From positions 62,001 to 126,000 of the forward strand of contig JABCZD010000002.1 in the NCBI GenBank assembly GCA_013289855.1: a stretch of DNA of 64,000 nucleotides, in the 5' to 3' direction. Of the stretch, positions 54,595 to 63,977 are shown piece after piece; position 1 is the first letter of the stretch; each line of letters begins with the position of its first letter. Both the position numbers and the translations under genes were made by a program. The stretch comes from Acidobacteriota bacterium. GTDB taxonomy: Bacteria > Acidobacteriota > Terriglobia > Acidiferrales > UBA7541. The notes under the pieces are model-generated. The model did no database searches and was not told where the DNA came from. It saw only the letters and a list, made by a program, of their open reading frames with translations.

Positions 54595-54623
54595 TTTGTA
54601 ACATCGCGAAGCGTGTGTGTCAA
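54595..54623 (-). promoter_or_regulatory. Sigma-70 promoter of the leader RNA
   Basis: On the - strand TTGACA (54623-54618), 17-nt spacer, TACAAA (54600-54595). The -35 is perfect and the -10 has 4 of 6. Transcription would start near 54588. Confidence 0.65.
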
Positions 54624-54827
54624 CGGCAAAACGCGGTCGGGGGCATCTTGCGCGGCGTTTCTGACTAAACCGTTACGGTAACCTTTGTGGCGGCAAGGGG
54701 TCGAATGAAGGCCCTGGTGGGAAACAACGGTCGTCGCGCGAGGCGCAGCGACTGGTTAGGGTCGGCGAAGAATCTTAAGGATCAAGATATCGATGCACGG
54801 CAGCCACAGACCCGCTTGGACGCGAGC

Positions 54828-55451
54828 ATGAAATCGGCATCCTGCGAGCGCGAAATTATCGCACGCATCCTGACAGGCGAGACGGACCTTTTTCATGAGT
54901 TGATCCGCCCGTGCGAGCGCATGGTGTATTTGACGGTGCTGTCGATGATGAAGGACGAGGCGGAAGCGGAAGATGTCACGCAGGAGGCGATGCTGAAGGC
55001 ATTCCGGGCGTTGCGATCGTTCCACGCGGAAGCAAAGTTTAGCACCTGGCTTGTGGCTATTGCTTTGAATGAGGGCCGGCGCCGCTTACGCATCGCAGGC
55101 CGGGCGCCGCTGGAAAGCTTGGACGAGCAAGCGTCCGAGCAGGAAGGAGATTTCACTCCCGCGGTTTTGACGGACTGGCGCGAAATTCCCCTGGAAGCGC
55201 TGGAGCGCAAAGAAATTCGCCAGGCGCTGGTGGAAGCCGTGGGACAACTGCCGGCAATTTACCGGCAGGTTTTCACGTTGCGCGACATCGAGGAGTTGGA
55301 CGTAAAGGAGACGGCGGAAGCACTGGAAATCAGCGCGAATGTTGTAAAGGTGAGGCTGCATCGCGCCAGAATGTTGCTACAAAAACGGCTCGCGCCGCTG
55401 TTGAAGGCTGCGGTGCCGGTCCGGAAGCGTTTTTTCTGGAGCACTACATGA
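54828..55451 (+). CDS. ECF sigma factor (RpoE-like)
   Basis: Sigma factor of about 207 aa. Region 2: LIRPCERMVYLTVLSMMKDE, AEDVTQEAMLKAFRAL and FSTWLVAIALNEGRRRL; region 4: LPAIYRQVFTLRDIEELDVK and ETAEALEISANVVKVRLHRA. ATG 54828 is my choice; open frame continues to 54687 with residues unlike the family. Its stop overlaps the start of the anti-sigma gene (ATGA), so the two are coupled. No specific ECF group can be assigned by eye. Confidence 0.9.
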   Translation: MKSASCEREIIARILTGETDLFHELIRPCERMVYLTVLSMMKDEAEAEDVTQEAMLKAFRALRSFHAEAKFSTWLVAIALNEGRRRLRIAGRAPLESLDEQASEQEGDFTPAVLTDWREIPLEALERKEIRQALVEAVGQLPAIYRQVFTLRDIEELDVKETAEALEISANVVKVRLHRARMLLQKRLAPLLKAAVPVRKRFFWSTT

Positions 55452-55723
55452 AACTACGGTGCGAACACGTTTGGAGTTACATCTCGGAGTATATCGACGA
55501 TGCGGTCGATACGGAACTGCGCGAAGAGATTGAAAAGCACCTCGAGCACTGCGAGATTTGTTCGGCGGTGCTGGATTCGACGCGGAATATTCTGGTGTTG
55601 ACGGCTGACGAACGTACGTTTGAGCTTCCTGTGGGATTCAGCGAGCGGTTGCACGCGCGGCTGGCCAAGGAACTGGTCGCGGCGAAAATCGACGGGGAAA
55701 GCCCGGAGAATCCGAGTCCTTAA
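55448..55723 (+). CDS. Zinc-finger anti-sigma factor (zf-HC2)
   Basis: Protein of 91 aa. CEHVWSYISEYIDDAVD and EKHLEHCEICSAVLDSTRNI give the H-x3-C-x2-C zinc motif of ZAS anti-sigma factors. No membrane helix follows, so it is a cytosolic, possibly redox-sensing type. Coupled to and probably inhibiting the ECF sigma factor just upstream. Confidence 0.9.
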   Translation: MKLRCEHVWSYISEYIDDAVDTELREEIEKHLEHCEICSAVLDSTRNILVLTADERTFELPVGFSERLHARLAKELVAAKIDGESPENPSP

Positions 55724-55813
55724 GAGTAATTCGCATATTAGAAGTCGAAGCCGGACGATGAGGGTATTTGGGCAGTCGAGGAACCGAAGCTAAGGAACTT
55801 GGTGAAACGGATT

Positions 55814-56287
55814 TTATGGAACCCGGTGAATCATCGGGTGGGTGATCCACTCGGCGGCGAGCAGTAGCAGCGTAAGGACGGAGAGAATCAGCTGCAAACG
55901 TTCAGAGGTTTTTTTCCTGGCGCTGAGCGGAATGCGCCGCCATTGCGCCGCGGGGCGATTACGCAGCCTTCGAGCGTTCCACAGAAGATAGAGATTGAGA
56001 ACCGCGCCGATGAGTGCCAAGGCCATCATGGGAATGCGAATGGAGTCGGCGTGAAATCCCCTTGCTGGGGCGTGGATGCCGGCGGCGGCCGCCAGTGCGC
56101 CCAGACCGATAGCCACACGGATGCCGCTGATGGCCACAACCGCCGAACAAAGGCTTTGCAATAACGCGAAAACGAAGCTCGACCAGGTAAGTAATTTGGT
56201 GCGGGCGCCACTCTCGGGTGCCGTAGGAACCGCGGCAACTTCCGCGTCGTGGTGGTCCAGAGTGGGACTGGCGTTCGCTTCGTTCAT
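55814..56287 (-). CDS. Small membrane protein, function unknown
   Basis: Protein of about 157 aa, start taken at the fourth codon of the open frame (56287). An N-terminal polar stretch precedes three or four membrane helices (WSSFVFALLQSLCSAVVAI, VAIGLGALAAAAG, IPMMALALIGAVLNLYLLW, LILSVLTLLLLAAEWI). RRIPLSARKKTSER is a basic cytosolic loop. I recognise no family. Located between the sigma pair and the sensor kinase, but on the opposite strand from the sigma pair. Confidence 0.65.
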   Translation of the reverse strand: MNEANASPTLDHHDAEVAAVPTAPESGARTKLLTWSSFVFALLQSLCSAVVAISGIRVAIGLGALAAAAGIHAPARGFHADSIRIPMMALALIGAVLNLYLLWNARRLRNRPAAQWRRIPLSARKKTSERLQLILSVLTLLLLAAEWITHPMIHRVP

Positions 56288-56411
56288 CAAGAACAAGCTA
56301 GCAGATTTTCAGCTTTCCCGCTGACGCGAGGCCGACGTGCGGCCCGGTGTGAGGTGGCGGCGGACATAACTCAGCCTCGCAGCGAATGCAAGGTGATGGT
56401 TTAAATGCCTT

Positions 56412-58382
56412 TTAGGCGGCGGTTGATGCTACGCGGCTACGATCGAGCACTTCGCGGACTAGCCGAGCCAACGCTGTGGGGCTATAGGGCTTTTGTAGGT
56501 AATGCTCAACGAAAGCCACGCCGTCAGCCTCGTTGTTTTCCTGAGAATAACCGCTGGTGAATACCACCGGCAGGCGATCGAAAAGCCGCACGAGTGCGGC
56601 CGCGGTAGCGGGACCGCTCAATTTGGGCATGACCACGTCCAAGACCGCCAAGTCGGGGGTTTCGTTCTCGCAAAGGCGCAGGGCTTCTTCGCCGTCGGAG
56701 GCGGCGAGTACGCGATAGCCTAGACCCAAGAGGGTGTGGCGAGCCATTTCGCGGATAGACTCATGATCCTCGGCGAGAAGAATCGTTTCGGTGCCGCGAA
56801 TGCCACCGCTGGATTTTGCCGCTGAATTCGCGGCGCGCGCGGCGGCGTTCGAATGCTCCGCGAGCGGGAAATAGGCGCGGAACAGGCTGCCTTGGCCGGG
56901 CTCGCTGTAAACATGGATGAATCCGCCATGCTGCTTCACGATGCCGTAAACCGTGGCCAAGGCCATGCCTCGGGAGCGGCCTTGTTCGCCTTCGGCAAAA
57001 AACGGCTCGAAGATGTGTTCGCGTGTTTCCGAATCCATGCCAATTCCAGTGTCGGCCACGGAAAGTACCGCGTATGAGCCTGGTGAAACATAGGGATAAA
57101 AGCGGCAGAAGGAATCGTCGAGCTCTGCGGTTTCCGTCTCGATGCGGAGGAAGCCGCCGTTGGGCATGGAGTCGCGAGCGTGCAGACAAAGATTCATCAG
57201 CACATGCTCAATCTGCGCCGGATCGGCTTTGATGGGCTCGAGAGTTCCCGTGGTGAGCCGCACTTCGATATTTTTGCCGATAATTTTGTCCAAAAATCCC
57301 ATGATGTCGGAGGTGATGGTGTTGAGGTCGACGGCGCGAGGTTGCAACACCTGGCGACGGGCAAAGGCGAGGAGTTCGCGCGTTAAGGTGGCGGCGCGAT
57401 CGGCTTGTTCGCGAATGCGGGTGAAGCGCTCGGCGACTTGGGGGTCGCCGCCATGAGCTTCGAGACCAAGCTCAGCCCAACCCAGAATCGCGCCGATGAC
57501 GTTATTGAAATCGTGCGCGATGCCGCCGGCGAGTTGCCCAACGGCCTCAAATTTTTGGGACTGGCGCAGCTGGCGCTCCATGGCGCGAAGTTCGGTGACG
57601 TCCTCAACGATCACTTCGACGGAGCCCGCAGGGTCCGGAGGCGACAGCAAACGCAGATGGAGGCGAACCGCGATGATGCCGCCATCCGGCCGACGCCACT
57701 CCGCTTCCGCGCCGTGCACCTGGCCAAATTCGCGGCAGGAGGCCATCAACTGCGCGTACTGCTCGGGAAAGCGAAAAATGTCCTGCACGCCGCCGGGTTG
57801 ATGGTCTGAACTATGTACGTTCAGGATGCGGAGTAGCGCCGGATTGGTATCGATAAAAGTACCGTCCGCTTGGGCGCGCAAAATTCCATAGATAGAATGG
57901 AGAATTAAATCGCGATTGCGGAGTTCCGAGACGCGAAGGGCTTCCTGCGAAGCGGAGTGCTCCCGACGCATCGCGCGTTCGGCCAGCGCACGTTCCAGGG
58001 CGCGGGGCAGACGCGACAAGTGATCTTTTAGAATGTAATCGTTGGCGCCGCGCTTGATGCAATCGACGGCGGCTTCGTCGCCCAGAATGCCGGTGACCAG
58101 CAGAAACGGCAGGTAGCTATCGCGAACGCGAACAGCGTCAAGGGCATCGATGCCGTTCCAGCCCGGGAGACGATAGTCCGAAATGACGGCGTCGAAGGTC
58201 TCGGCAGCCAGGGCGTCCTCGAACTGAATCTTATTTTCAACGTGCGTGTGAGAGTAGCGCACGCCTGCGCGGGTAAGCTCAAGCAGGAGCAAAGCGAGGT
58301 CGTTGGGAGAATCCTCGGCGATTAAGAGATGGAGCGCCACATGGGTGCTCGTGGGTGCGAGATCGATGGCTTCGTTGCTCAT
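56412..58382 (-). CDS. REC-PAS-histidine kinase-REC hybrid sensor
   Basis: Cytosolic phosphorelay protein of 656 aa. First receiver at about 15-135 ([18 protein letters not shown], phosphoacceptor Asp in [15 protein letters not shown], Lys in YILKDH). PAS-like part 160-275. HisKA with [19 protein letters not shown] near 291; ATPase with [38 protein letters not shown] and [17 protein letters not shown] second receiver at about 528-645 has [13 protein letters not shown]. Overlaps the gene upstream by 4 nt (ATGA), so it is cotranscribed with it. Confidence 0.92.
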   Translation of the reverse strand: MSNEAIDLAPTSTHVALHLLIAEDSPNDLALLLLELTRAGVRYSHTHVENKIQFEDALAAETFDAVISDYRLPGWNGIDALDAVRVRDSYLPFLLVTGILGDEAAVDCIKRGANDYILKDHLSRLPRALERALAERAMRREHSASQEALRVSELRNRDLILHSIYGILRAQADGTFIDTNPALLRILNVHSSDHQPGGVQDIFRFPEQYAQLMASCREFGQVHGAEAEWRRPDGGIIAVRLHLRLLSPPDPAGSVEVIVEDVTELRAMERQLRQSQKFEAVGQLAGGIAHDFNNVIGAILGWAELGLEAHGGDPQVAERFTRIREQADRAATLTRELLAFARRQVLQPRAVDLNTITSDIMGFLDKIIGKNIEVRLTTGTLEPIKADPAQIEHVLMNLCLHARDSMPNGGFLRIETETAELDDSFCRFYPYVSPGSYAVLSVADTGIGMDSETREHIFEPFFAEGEQGRSRGMALATVYGIVKQHGGFIHVYSEPGQGSLFRAYFPLAEHSNAAARAANSAAKSSGGIRGTETILLAEDHESIREMARHTLLGLGYRVLAASDGEEALRLCENETPDLAVLDVVMPKLSGPATAAALVRLFDRLPVVFTSGYSQENNEADGVAFVEHYLQKPYSPTALARLVREVLDRSRVASTAA

Positions 58383-59341
58383 GCCGGTGCCAAATCACCG
58401 TTTGCGGCGACGCGCAGGCCGGCTTCCACGCTGTCAAGAAATTCGGGGAATACGGCGGTGTCAACGCTGTTCCAGACGCCGCCAGCTACCGAGAAGCGGA
58501 AAGCGTCCCGGTGTTCGGATAGATCCAGCATTCTGGCGAGTTGCCGCTCCAAGCGTTGTCGCACGATGGAGGTTCCGGATGCGGTGGAATCGACGGCTAA
58601 AGCGGCAAATTGCGCATCGCCGATGCGGGCCAAAATGTCGCTGCGGCGAAAGCAGTCCGTCAGCGCGGCGGTCAATTCGCGAAGCACATTCTCCGCGGCA
58701 GTGTTGCCGTACTTCTGGCGCATCGGCGCCAGGTTTTGCACCAGCACGCAAAAGAGCGCCAGCGAGCCCTCGTTGCGCCGCGCGGTGTCCATAGCGCTGG
58801 AACCCACGGTGAGCAAACCGTCGCGGGTGTACAGGCCGGTGGTGTGGTCGCGAAGCAGGTCCGCCAAGCCTTCGAAGGTATTACGCTCTAGGGCGCCGCG
58901 GAAGATGCGCGTGAGCGTGGAGCAGTCCATATATTCGCGCAAGATGTAGTCGATGGCGCCGTCGCCGAGGGCTTGTTTTGCGTCTTCCTTGCGGCTTTGA
59001 TCGGCCAAGACAACCAAGGGAATGTTGGGAGCGGCACGATGCACACGCCGAACGGTCTCTCGGGTGCTCGGATAAGCTAGCGCGAGATCCAGGATGATGA
59101 CCTCCGGAGTCACCACACCGAGAGTTGCCACGAGGGTGGTGGCGGTAGAAACCGCGGTCAACTCGAGGAGATGCTCAGGAGCAGAGAATAGGGCTCGCAG
59201 AGACTGTGCCGCCTGGCCGGTGCTGTCGCCGGCGAGCAGTATGCAAATTCGCTTGGGCTTGCCTGCTTGCAGCTGGTTTTGCGCGGCCGCCATAGCCAAA
59301 TCGGATTGCGAAGTCGGAGAAGCAGAATGAGCCATCGCCAT
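58379..59341 (-). CDS. REC-GGDEF-like protein with degenerate GGDEF motif
   Basis: Protein of 320 aa. Receiver-like domain about 30-150 (RICILLAGDSTGQAAQSLRA, Asp in EVIILDLALAYPSTR, Lys replaced near YILREYMD by Arg). GGDEF-like domain about 165-310: TTGLYTRDGLLTVGSSAMDTARRN is the family start and RIGDAQFAALAVD stands in the place of R-GG-D/E-EF. Two key catalytic residues are therefore lost, so it is probably not an active diguanylate cyclase but a binding or signalling partner of the adjoining sensor kinase. Confidence 0.84.
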   Translation of the reverse strand: MAMAHSASPTSQSDLAMAAAQNQLQAGKPKRICILLAGDSTGQAAQSLRALFSAPEHLLELTAVSTATTLVATLGVVTPEVIILDLALAYPSTRETVRRVHRAAPNIPLVVLADQSRKEDAKQALGDGAIDYILREYMDCSTLTRIFRGALERNTFEGLADLLRDHTTGLYTRDGLLTVGSSAMDTARRNEGSLALFCVLVQNLAPMRQKYGNTAAENVLRELTAALTDCFRRSDILARIGDAQFAALAVDSTASGTSIVRQRLERQLARMLDLSEHRDAFRFSVAGGVWNSVDTAVFPEFLDSVEAGLRVAANGDLAPA

Positions 59342-59522
59342 TTTTTGACCTGAAGTCGCGAGACTGGAGAGAGCAGTCCTCTAAAAAACGGAACAGATGG
59401 GGGCGAGGGGGGTGCGACTAGTGTGACGCGGGGGAAGGAGGAGTCAATAGAACTGCGAGGAGCGGCGAATAAGTACTTAATCGGGACTTTAGCGGAACTC
59501 TAGCGGGAATTCCGCGGGGCAC

Positions 59523-59813
59523 CTACGCTCCGAAGATTTCGTTGATGCGAACCGCCAGCTCGAAATCCAGATTACTTAGGCCGCCAAGGTCGTGGCTGTT
59601 GAGGTCGATGACCACCTTGTTCCACACATTGGACCATTCCGGATGATGATTCATCGATTCCGCCACCAGCGCCACGCGGGTCATGTTCCCAAAGGCGGTG
59701 ACGAAATCCTTGCATTCGAACGCGCGGTGCAATTTGCCGTTGACCAGGCTCCAGCCCTTGGCCAGGTTCATGCTTTCCTTGATTTCGGCTTCGCTGAGTT
59801 TTTTTGCGAGCAT
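59523..59813 (-). CDS. phhB: Pterin-4a-carbinolamine dehydratase
   Basis: Protein of 96 aa that recycles tetrahydrobiopterin by dehydrating 4a-hydroxytetrahydropterin. [20 protein letters not shown] and [21 protein letters not shown] contain the His-His-Pro and later His of the active site (SHDLGGLSN). ATG 59813 has AGGAG 8 nt upstream. A longer open frame extends back to 60170 but is not supported. No phenylalanine hydroxylase is in view. Confidence 0.93.
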   Translation of the reverse strand: MLAKKLSEAEIKESMNLAKGWSLVNGKLHRAFECKDFVTAFGNMTRVALVAESMNHHPEWSNVWNKVVIDLNSHDLGGLSNLDFELAVRINEIFGA

Positions 59814-60066
59814 GGCGTTCTCCTGCGAGGTTTTCCTGTAAAGGGGTGCCGGACCATTATGCGTGGTGTGTGGCGGTTCGGCAACGTAGTGCGCCAAGAT
59901 TGTCACCAGAGATGTCCGTTTTGCATTGCTAGAGTTGCCGGGTTCCTTTATCGTAGAGGGCTCGCCGCAGTGAAAAGCAGGCGGTGGACGGCTGCGCGCA
60001 AGAGGCGCACCAGGATTAGCAGGCAATTGGGAACGAACGGCACCAAACAGCGAAACGGAGAGAGAC

Positions 60067-61080
60067 GTGAAGAAGAAGATTCGCGCCATACAGTATGGTG
60101 TCGGTCCGATCGGCGCGTCTATTGCACGCCTGATGCGGGAAAAGCAGGCGATTGAAATTGTTGGGGCCATCGACAGCGATCCAGAGAAGGCGGGACGGGA
60201 TTTGGGGGAAGTGGCGGGGGCCCCGGATGCCCCTTGGGGCGTAACGATTTCCGCGGATGCCCAAGAGGTGCTGGGGCTGTCGGCGGACGTGGTGATTCAC
60301 TCTACTTCGTCGTCGCTGCCGGCGGTGATGGAGCAGTTGCTGACGTGCCTGGAGGCGGAAGCGTGCATCGTTTCGACTTGCGAGGAGTTGGCCTATCCCT
60401 ACCGCACGTATCCGGAGTTGGCCGCACAACTGGACAAGGCAGCGAAGGACTGGGGAGTTGCGCTGGTGGGGACGGGGGTAAATCCCGGTTTCGCGATGGA
60501 CAAGCTGCTGGTGACGCTAGCCGCGGTGTCGCAGAAAATTGAACATGCCAAGGCGGTGCGCATCGTTGACGCGGCCACGCGCCGGCTGCCACTGCAAAAG
60601 AAAATTGGCGCGGGGATGAGCGTGGAAGAATTCCGCGCGCAAGTGCAGGCTGGAACGATCAAACATGTTGGGTTGCCGGAATCGGTGGCCATGGTGGCGG
60701 ATAGTTTGAATTTTGCCGTGGATGAAATCACCGAAAGCATTGAACCCGTGGTGACCGCGGCGCAGGTCAAAACCGAATTTCTTACCGTGGAAGCGGGACA
60801 GGTGGCCGGCGTGCATCAAATCGCGCGGGGGATGAAGGACGGGAAAGAAATTATCTATCTGGAACTGCAGATGTACGTTGGCGCGAAGTCGCCTGCGGAC
60901 ACGGTTGAATTGCGCGGGCAGCCGAACATTTCGTTAGTGATTCCAGGCGGTTCGCCGGGGGATATTGCTACGGCATCCGTGGTCGTAAATACCATTCCAG
61001 TGATTTTGGATGCTCCGGCAGGTTTACGGACGGCGCGTGATTTACCGATTGGATTTTTTTCGCCGGATGCCCGGCCGTAG
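60067..61080 (+). CDS. DapB-like amino-acid dehydrogenase (2,4-diaminopentanoate dehydrogenase-like)
   Basis: NAD(P)-dependent enzyme of 337 aa. The N-terminal Rossmann part is [30 protein letters not shown] [14 protein letters not shown] and [10 protein letters not shown] near residue 105 follow, and [11 protein letters not shown] near 139 is a signature of the Ord/diaminopentanoate dehydrogenase group rather than true DapB. GTG 60067 begins the protein; GGAGAGACGT upstream is a plausible ribosome site. The natural substrate is unproved. Confidence 0.78.
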   Translation: MKKKIRAIQYGVGPIGASIARLMREKQAIEIVGAIDSDPEKAGRDLGEVAGAPDAPWGVTISADAQEVLGLSADVVIHSTSSSLPAVMEQLLTCLEAEACIVSTCEELAYPYRTYPELAAQLDKAAKDWGVALVGTGVNPGFAMDKLLVTLAAVSQKIEHAKAVRIVDAATRRLPLQKKIGAGMSVEEFRAQVQAGTIKHVGLPESVAMVADSLNFAVDEITESIEPVVTAAQVKTEFLTVEAGQVAGVHQIARGMKDGKEIIYLELQMYVGAKSPADTVELRGQPNISLVIPGGSPGDIATASVVVNTIPVILDAPAGLRTARDLPIGFFSPDARP

Positions 61081-61083
61081 CAG

Positions 61084-61956
61084 CTACTTCTTCCAGAACT
61101 TCATCACTCCTGAATAGTCCATGTCTTCCTTGGCGGCATTCTTGACATGCGCGTAGGTGGCGTGCGCGGCGGTAGTGGCCGGCAGGGTAACGCCCAATTG
61201 CTTCGCCAGATCGAGAGCCAGACCCAGATCTTTCAACATCAAGCGCATGGGAAAGCTGGGCGTGTAATCGTTCTTCAAGAGGTTTTGCGATTTGACATCG
61301 AGCAATCCCGAACGGCCCATGCTGGATTGCAAGACCTCGACAAGTTTTTCGCCGGAGAGGCCTGCGCTGGTCACCAGGGCCATGGCTTCAGCGAGCGCCT
61401 CCACTTCCAAGGCGAGGATTGCATTCATGGCGAGCTTGATGGTCTGGCCGGCGCCGTTCGGTCCCAAGTGGAACCATTTCTTGCCCATCACTTCGAGAAT
61501 GGGCCCGGCATCTTTTATGGCTTCCGCGTCGCCGCCCATCATGAAGACCAGCTCGCCTTTTTTCGCGCCCCAGTCGCCGCCGGTGACCGGGGCGTCAATG
61601 AAGCGCACCTGCTGATTGGCGCAAGCTGCGGCGATTTTGCGAGCCAGCTCGGGGGAGACGGTGCTCGAATCCATGTAAGTTGCGCCGGCTTTTAGCCCGG
61701 CTAACGCCCCACCGTTCGTTCCACCCCAGAGGACTTCTTCTAGCGCTGGCGGGTCACTGACGATGGTGATCAGGAAATCGCTGTGCTCGGCGACCTCGCG
61801 GGGGGAGTTGGCCAGCTTCGCGCCCGCGGCTACCAGTTCATCGGCACGCGATGCGGTGCGGTTCCAGACCGTTAGCGGATAGCCGGCGTTCAAGAGATTG
61901 GTGCTCATGGGCTTGCCCATGAGTCCCAGGCCAATAAATCCGATGGAAGGCTTCAC
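61084..61956 (-). CDS. 3-hydroxyisobutyrate dehydrogenase family (beta-hydroxyacid) oxidoreductase
   Basis: Protein of 290 aa. N-terminal IGFIGLGLMGKPMSTNLLNAG is the NAD(P) loop; DAPVTGGDWGAKKGELVFMMGG near residue 122 is the substrate site and GPNGAGQTIKLAMNAILALE near 165 holds the catalytic Lys. Typical of the HIBADH/GLYR family, with GLYR-like features. It converges with the DapB-like gene; stops are only 3 nt apart. Substrate could be glyoxylate/succinic semialdehyde or a 3-hydroxyacid. Confidence 0.92.
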   Translation of the reverse strand: MKPSIGFIGLGLMGKPMSTNLLNAGYPLTVWNRTASRADELVAAGAKLANSPREVAEHSDFLITIVSDPPALEEVLWGGTNGGALAGLKAGATYMDSSTVSPELARKIAAACANQQVRFIDAPVTGGDWGAKKGELVFMMGGDAEAIKDAGPILEVMGKKWFHLGPNGAGQTIKLAMNAILALEVEALAEAMALVTSAGLSGEKLVEVLQSSMGRSGLLDVKSQNLLKNDYTPSFPMRLMLKDLGLALDLAKQLGVTLPATTAAHATYAHVKNAAKEDMDYSGVMKFWKK

Positions 61957-62013
61957 GCGATGACTCCTTGGAGGCTGTGGCGCAAAGTTGACGGCGCGGC
62001 AGCGGCGATGGAT

Positions 62014-62039
62014 TAGGCCGGTCTGAAGACCGGCACCTA
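62014..62039. repeat. REP-like palindrome
   Basis: GCCGGTCT (62017-62024) and AGACCGGC (62027-62034) pair perfectly around GA, with outer TAGG/CCTA (62014-62017 and 62036-62039). It sits in the gap upstream of the reverse dehydrogenase gene and has the size and shape of a REP element, different from the one at 51516. Confidence 0.75.
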
Positions 62040-62175
62040 CATAAAGAAACGACGCGAGGCACGCGACCGCGTTCTGTACGTCCAGGTGCTGCGTCGAGGA
62101 CGTATTGTAGCGGAAAATGGGATGGCAATTTCAGAGTGCGATGGAACGACTGTTTTGTGGGGCCGCCGCGACGAG

Positions 62176-62607
62176 CTAGGCGGTTTTGGAGCGGTTGGTC
62201 ATCGGGAGCACTGCGGAAACTAGGCCTATGCCGGCGGCCGCGGTGGAGGCCAGTTTCTCTTTCGTTGAAGTCTGCGGAGACGGCTCGACAACGGGGGGCG
62301 TTGCTTCGATGGCGATGGGTGCCTCAGTGCTTACGGAGATTCCTTCGGGCTGCAAACGGTCTGGCTGCAAACGATCGGCATGCAACGGTTGTTCTTCTTC
62401 TTGCTTCACCAAACCAATCCGTACCAGATGCTGATAGGGGATTTCCCAACGAAAATGGCGGTGCTGGCCGCGCTGCTCGAAGCTTTGCTCGAGAAAGATG
62501 GAGCGGCCGGAATCGGCGACGAAGACTCCGGAGGCTGGAAGAAGCGTGTCACTGGCGCGGTATTGGACTTCCACCCGACGTCCGAGGAATGAAGAGAAAC
62601 GTGCCAT
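62176..62607 (-). CDS. Small tail-anchored protein, function unknown
   Basis: Protein of 143 aa. Residues 1-66 form a compact beta-rich domain (FLGRRVEVQYRASDTLLPAS, FVADSGRSIFLEQSFEQ, WEIPYQHLVRIGLV); then a low-complexity linker with a QPDR/LQPE repeat and a short C-terminal hydrophobic helix (LASTAAAGIGLVSAVLPM). It could be an anchored cytosolic domain. I recognise no family with certainty; an Sm/SH3-like barrel is conceivable. Confidence 0.65.
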   Translation of the reverse strand: MARFSSFLGRRVEVQYRASDTLLPASGVFVADSGRSIFLEQSFEQRGQHRHFRWEIPYQHLVRIGLVKQEEEQPLHADRLQPDRLQPEGISVSTEAPIAIEATPPVVEPSPQTSTKEKLASTAAAGIGLVSAVLPMTNRSKTA

Positions 62608-62726
62608 GCCACAAACAGTTTCTAGCCTGGTAGTAACAGGGTCAATAGTACGGACGATAGTTCGAGGGGGAAACTGGTGTGGAAAAGTGCGGAAAAACTT
62701 CGCGGTTTGCGAGAGTCGTAGCTCGT

Positions 62727-63977
62727 TTAGCGGGCTAGGTCGGCCAGTACTGCTTCGGCGGCGCGGCGACCGCTAAGCATGGCGCCGTGGATGGAGGCAT
62801 TGTCGCGGTGGTCGCCGGTGAGGTAAACGCCTGGGCGAACCCGCACGGGACGCTGCGGCGGCTCGAGAGCGCCGGGATATTGCTGGGGCTGCGCGTGCGG
62901 AATTCGGTAGCTCTTCAGGAAGCGCCACGAGCGCGCCACGGGGCCGAACCAGCTTTTCATCTGCGCGATGATGAAGCCGCCGAGCTGCACGTCGGTGAGG
63001 GCCTGAATGCCGAGAACGGAAATGGAAATAAGGTGCTGGCCCGCGGGAGCATACGAGGGAGCGACTTGCGTCATCACCGCGAAATTGTTGACGGGGCCGG
63101 CGCCATCACCATTGAGCACCAACATAGGTTGCGAGACCGGAGATTCGTCGGCGGCGTAGTAGAAGCAGGTGACGCTGCGCGAGGCGGGCTCGGCTTCGCC
63201 GACCAGATGCGCGGCTGATGGACCATCCGCGGCGACGACGATGGCGCGCGCCGGGAACTTCTCGCCGCCTTGCAGCGTGATTTCGTTTTCGTGCAGCGAT
63301 TCGACCTTGGCGTTGAGCCGCAAGGAATTGGGCGGAAGCTTGGCGGCGAGCTGTGCGGGGATGGCGCCCATTCCTCCGGCGGGAACGACGGTGTCACCCT
63401 CGGAGAGCATTTTGAACACGAATTCGAACATGCGGCTGGAGGATTTTAGTTCGCCATCGAGGAGAATGCCACCGAGAAACGGGCGAAAAAAGCGATGCAT
63501 CATGTCTTGAGAAAATCCTTCAGCGAGCAGATCGTCCTTCGTGGTGCGCTCGGTGCGCTGGAATAGTTGCTCGACGGAAGTGCGGCGGAGCCGCGCGCGA
63601 AGACGCGCGATGCGCAGCTTGTCGCCCAGAGTGCCGAAATCGGAGCGCAATGCGCTGCGCCACATTCCGGGCATGCGCCAGGGGTCGACGAGTTGGTTCA
63701 TGCGCCCAGCGAACCATGAGGAGGCGCCAGGGGCGAACGGTTTTAGATTGAGGTGAGTGTAGTCGAGGACTTTTTTGGCTTCAGGGTAAGCGGTTAGCAA
63801 AACTTGGAAGCCTCGGTCCAGCAGGAAACCGTCGACATTGTCGGTGCGAACTCGTCCGCCTACGCCGTCAGAAGCTTCCACGATTTGGAAGCTCGTGCCA
63901 GCCTCGGCAAGGCGTCGCGCGCAACACAAACCTGCCAAGCCAGCACCGACAATTAGAACGTCCGGACTGAGCGACAT
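62727..63977 (-). CDS. FAD-dependent amine oxidase / protoporphyrinogen-oxidase-like protein
   Basis: Flavoprotein of 416 aa. FAD-binding VLIVGAGLAGLCCARRLAEAG and the GG motif VGGRVRTDNVDGFLLDRGFQV at the N-terminus; C-terminal FAD motif YLTGDHRDNASIHGAMLSGRRAAEAV near residue 385. It belongs to the NAD(P)/FAD amino-oxidase superfamily (phytoene-desaturase/HemY-like). The His-rich LTGDHRDN element fits plant-like carotenoid/prenyl-oxidase branches. No pathway neighbours are seen, so the substrate remains open. Gene continues to near the window end but is complete. Confidence 0.85.
   Translation of the reverse strand: MSLSPDVLIVGAGLAGLCCARRLAEAGTSFQIVEASDGVGGRVRTDNVDGFLLDRGFQVLLTAYPEAKKVLDYTHLNLKPFAPGASSWFAGRMNQLVDPWRMPGMWRSALRSDFGTLGDKLRIARLRARLRRTSVEQLFQRTERTTKDDLLAEGFSQDMMHRFFRPFLGGILLDGELKSSSRMFEFVFKMLSEGDTVVPAGGMGAIPAQLAAKLPPNSLRLNAKVESLHENEITLQGGEKFPARAIVVAADGPSAAHLVGEAEPASRSVTCFYYAADESPVSQPMLVLNGDGAGPVNNFAVMTQVAPSYAPAGQHLISISVLGIQALTDVQLGGFIIAQMKSWFGPVARSWRFLKSYRIPHAQPQQYPGALEPPQRPVRVRPGVYLTGDHRDNASIHGAMLSGRRAAEAVLADLAR

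Noticed and set aside
54339..54629. 96-codon reverse frame across the leader RNA
   Set aside because: It would read through the terminator stem and T-run and has no recognisable domain; RNA function explains the region better.
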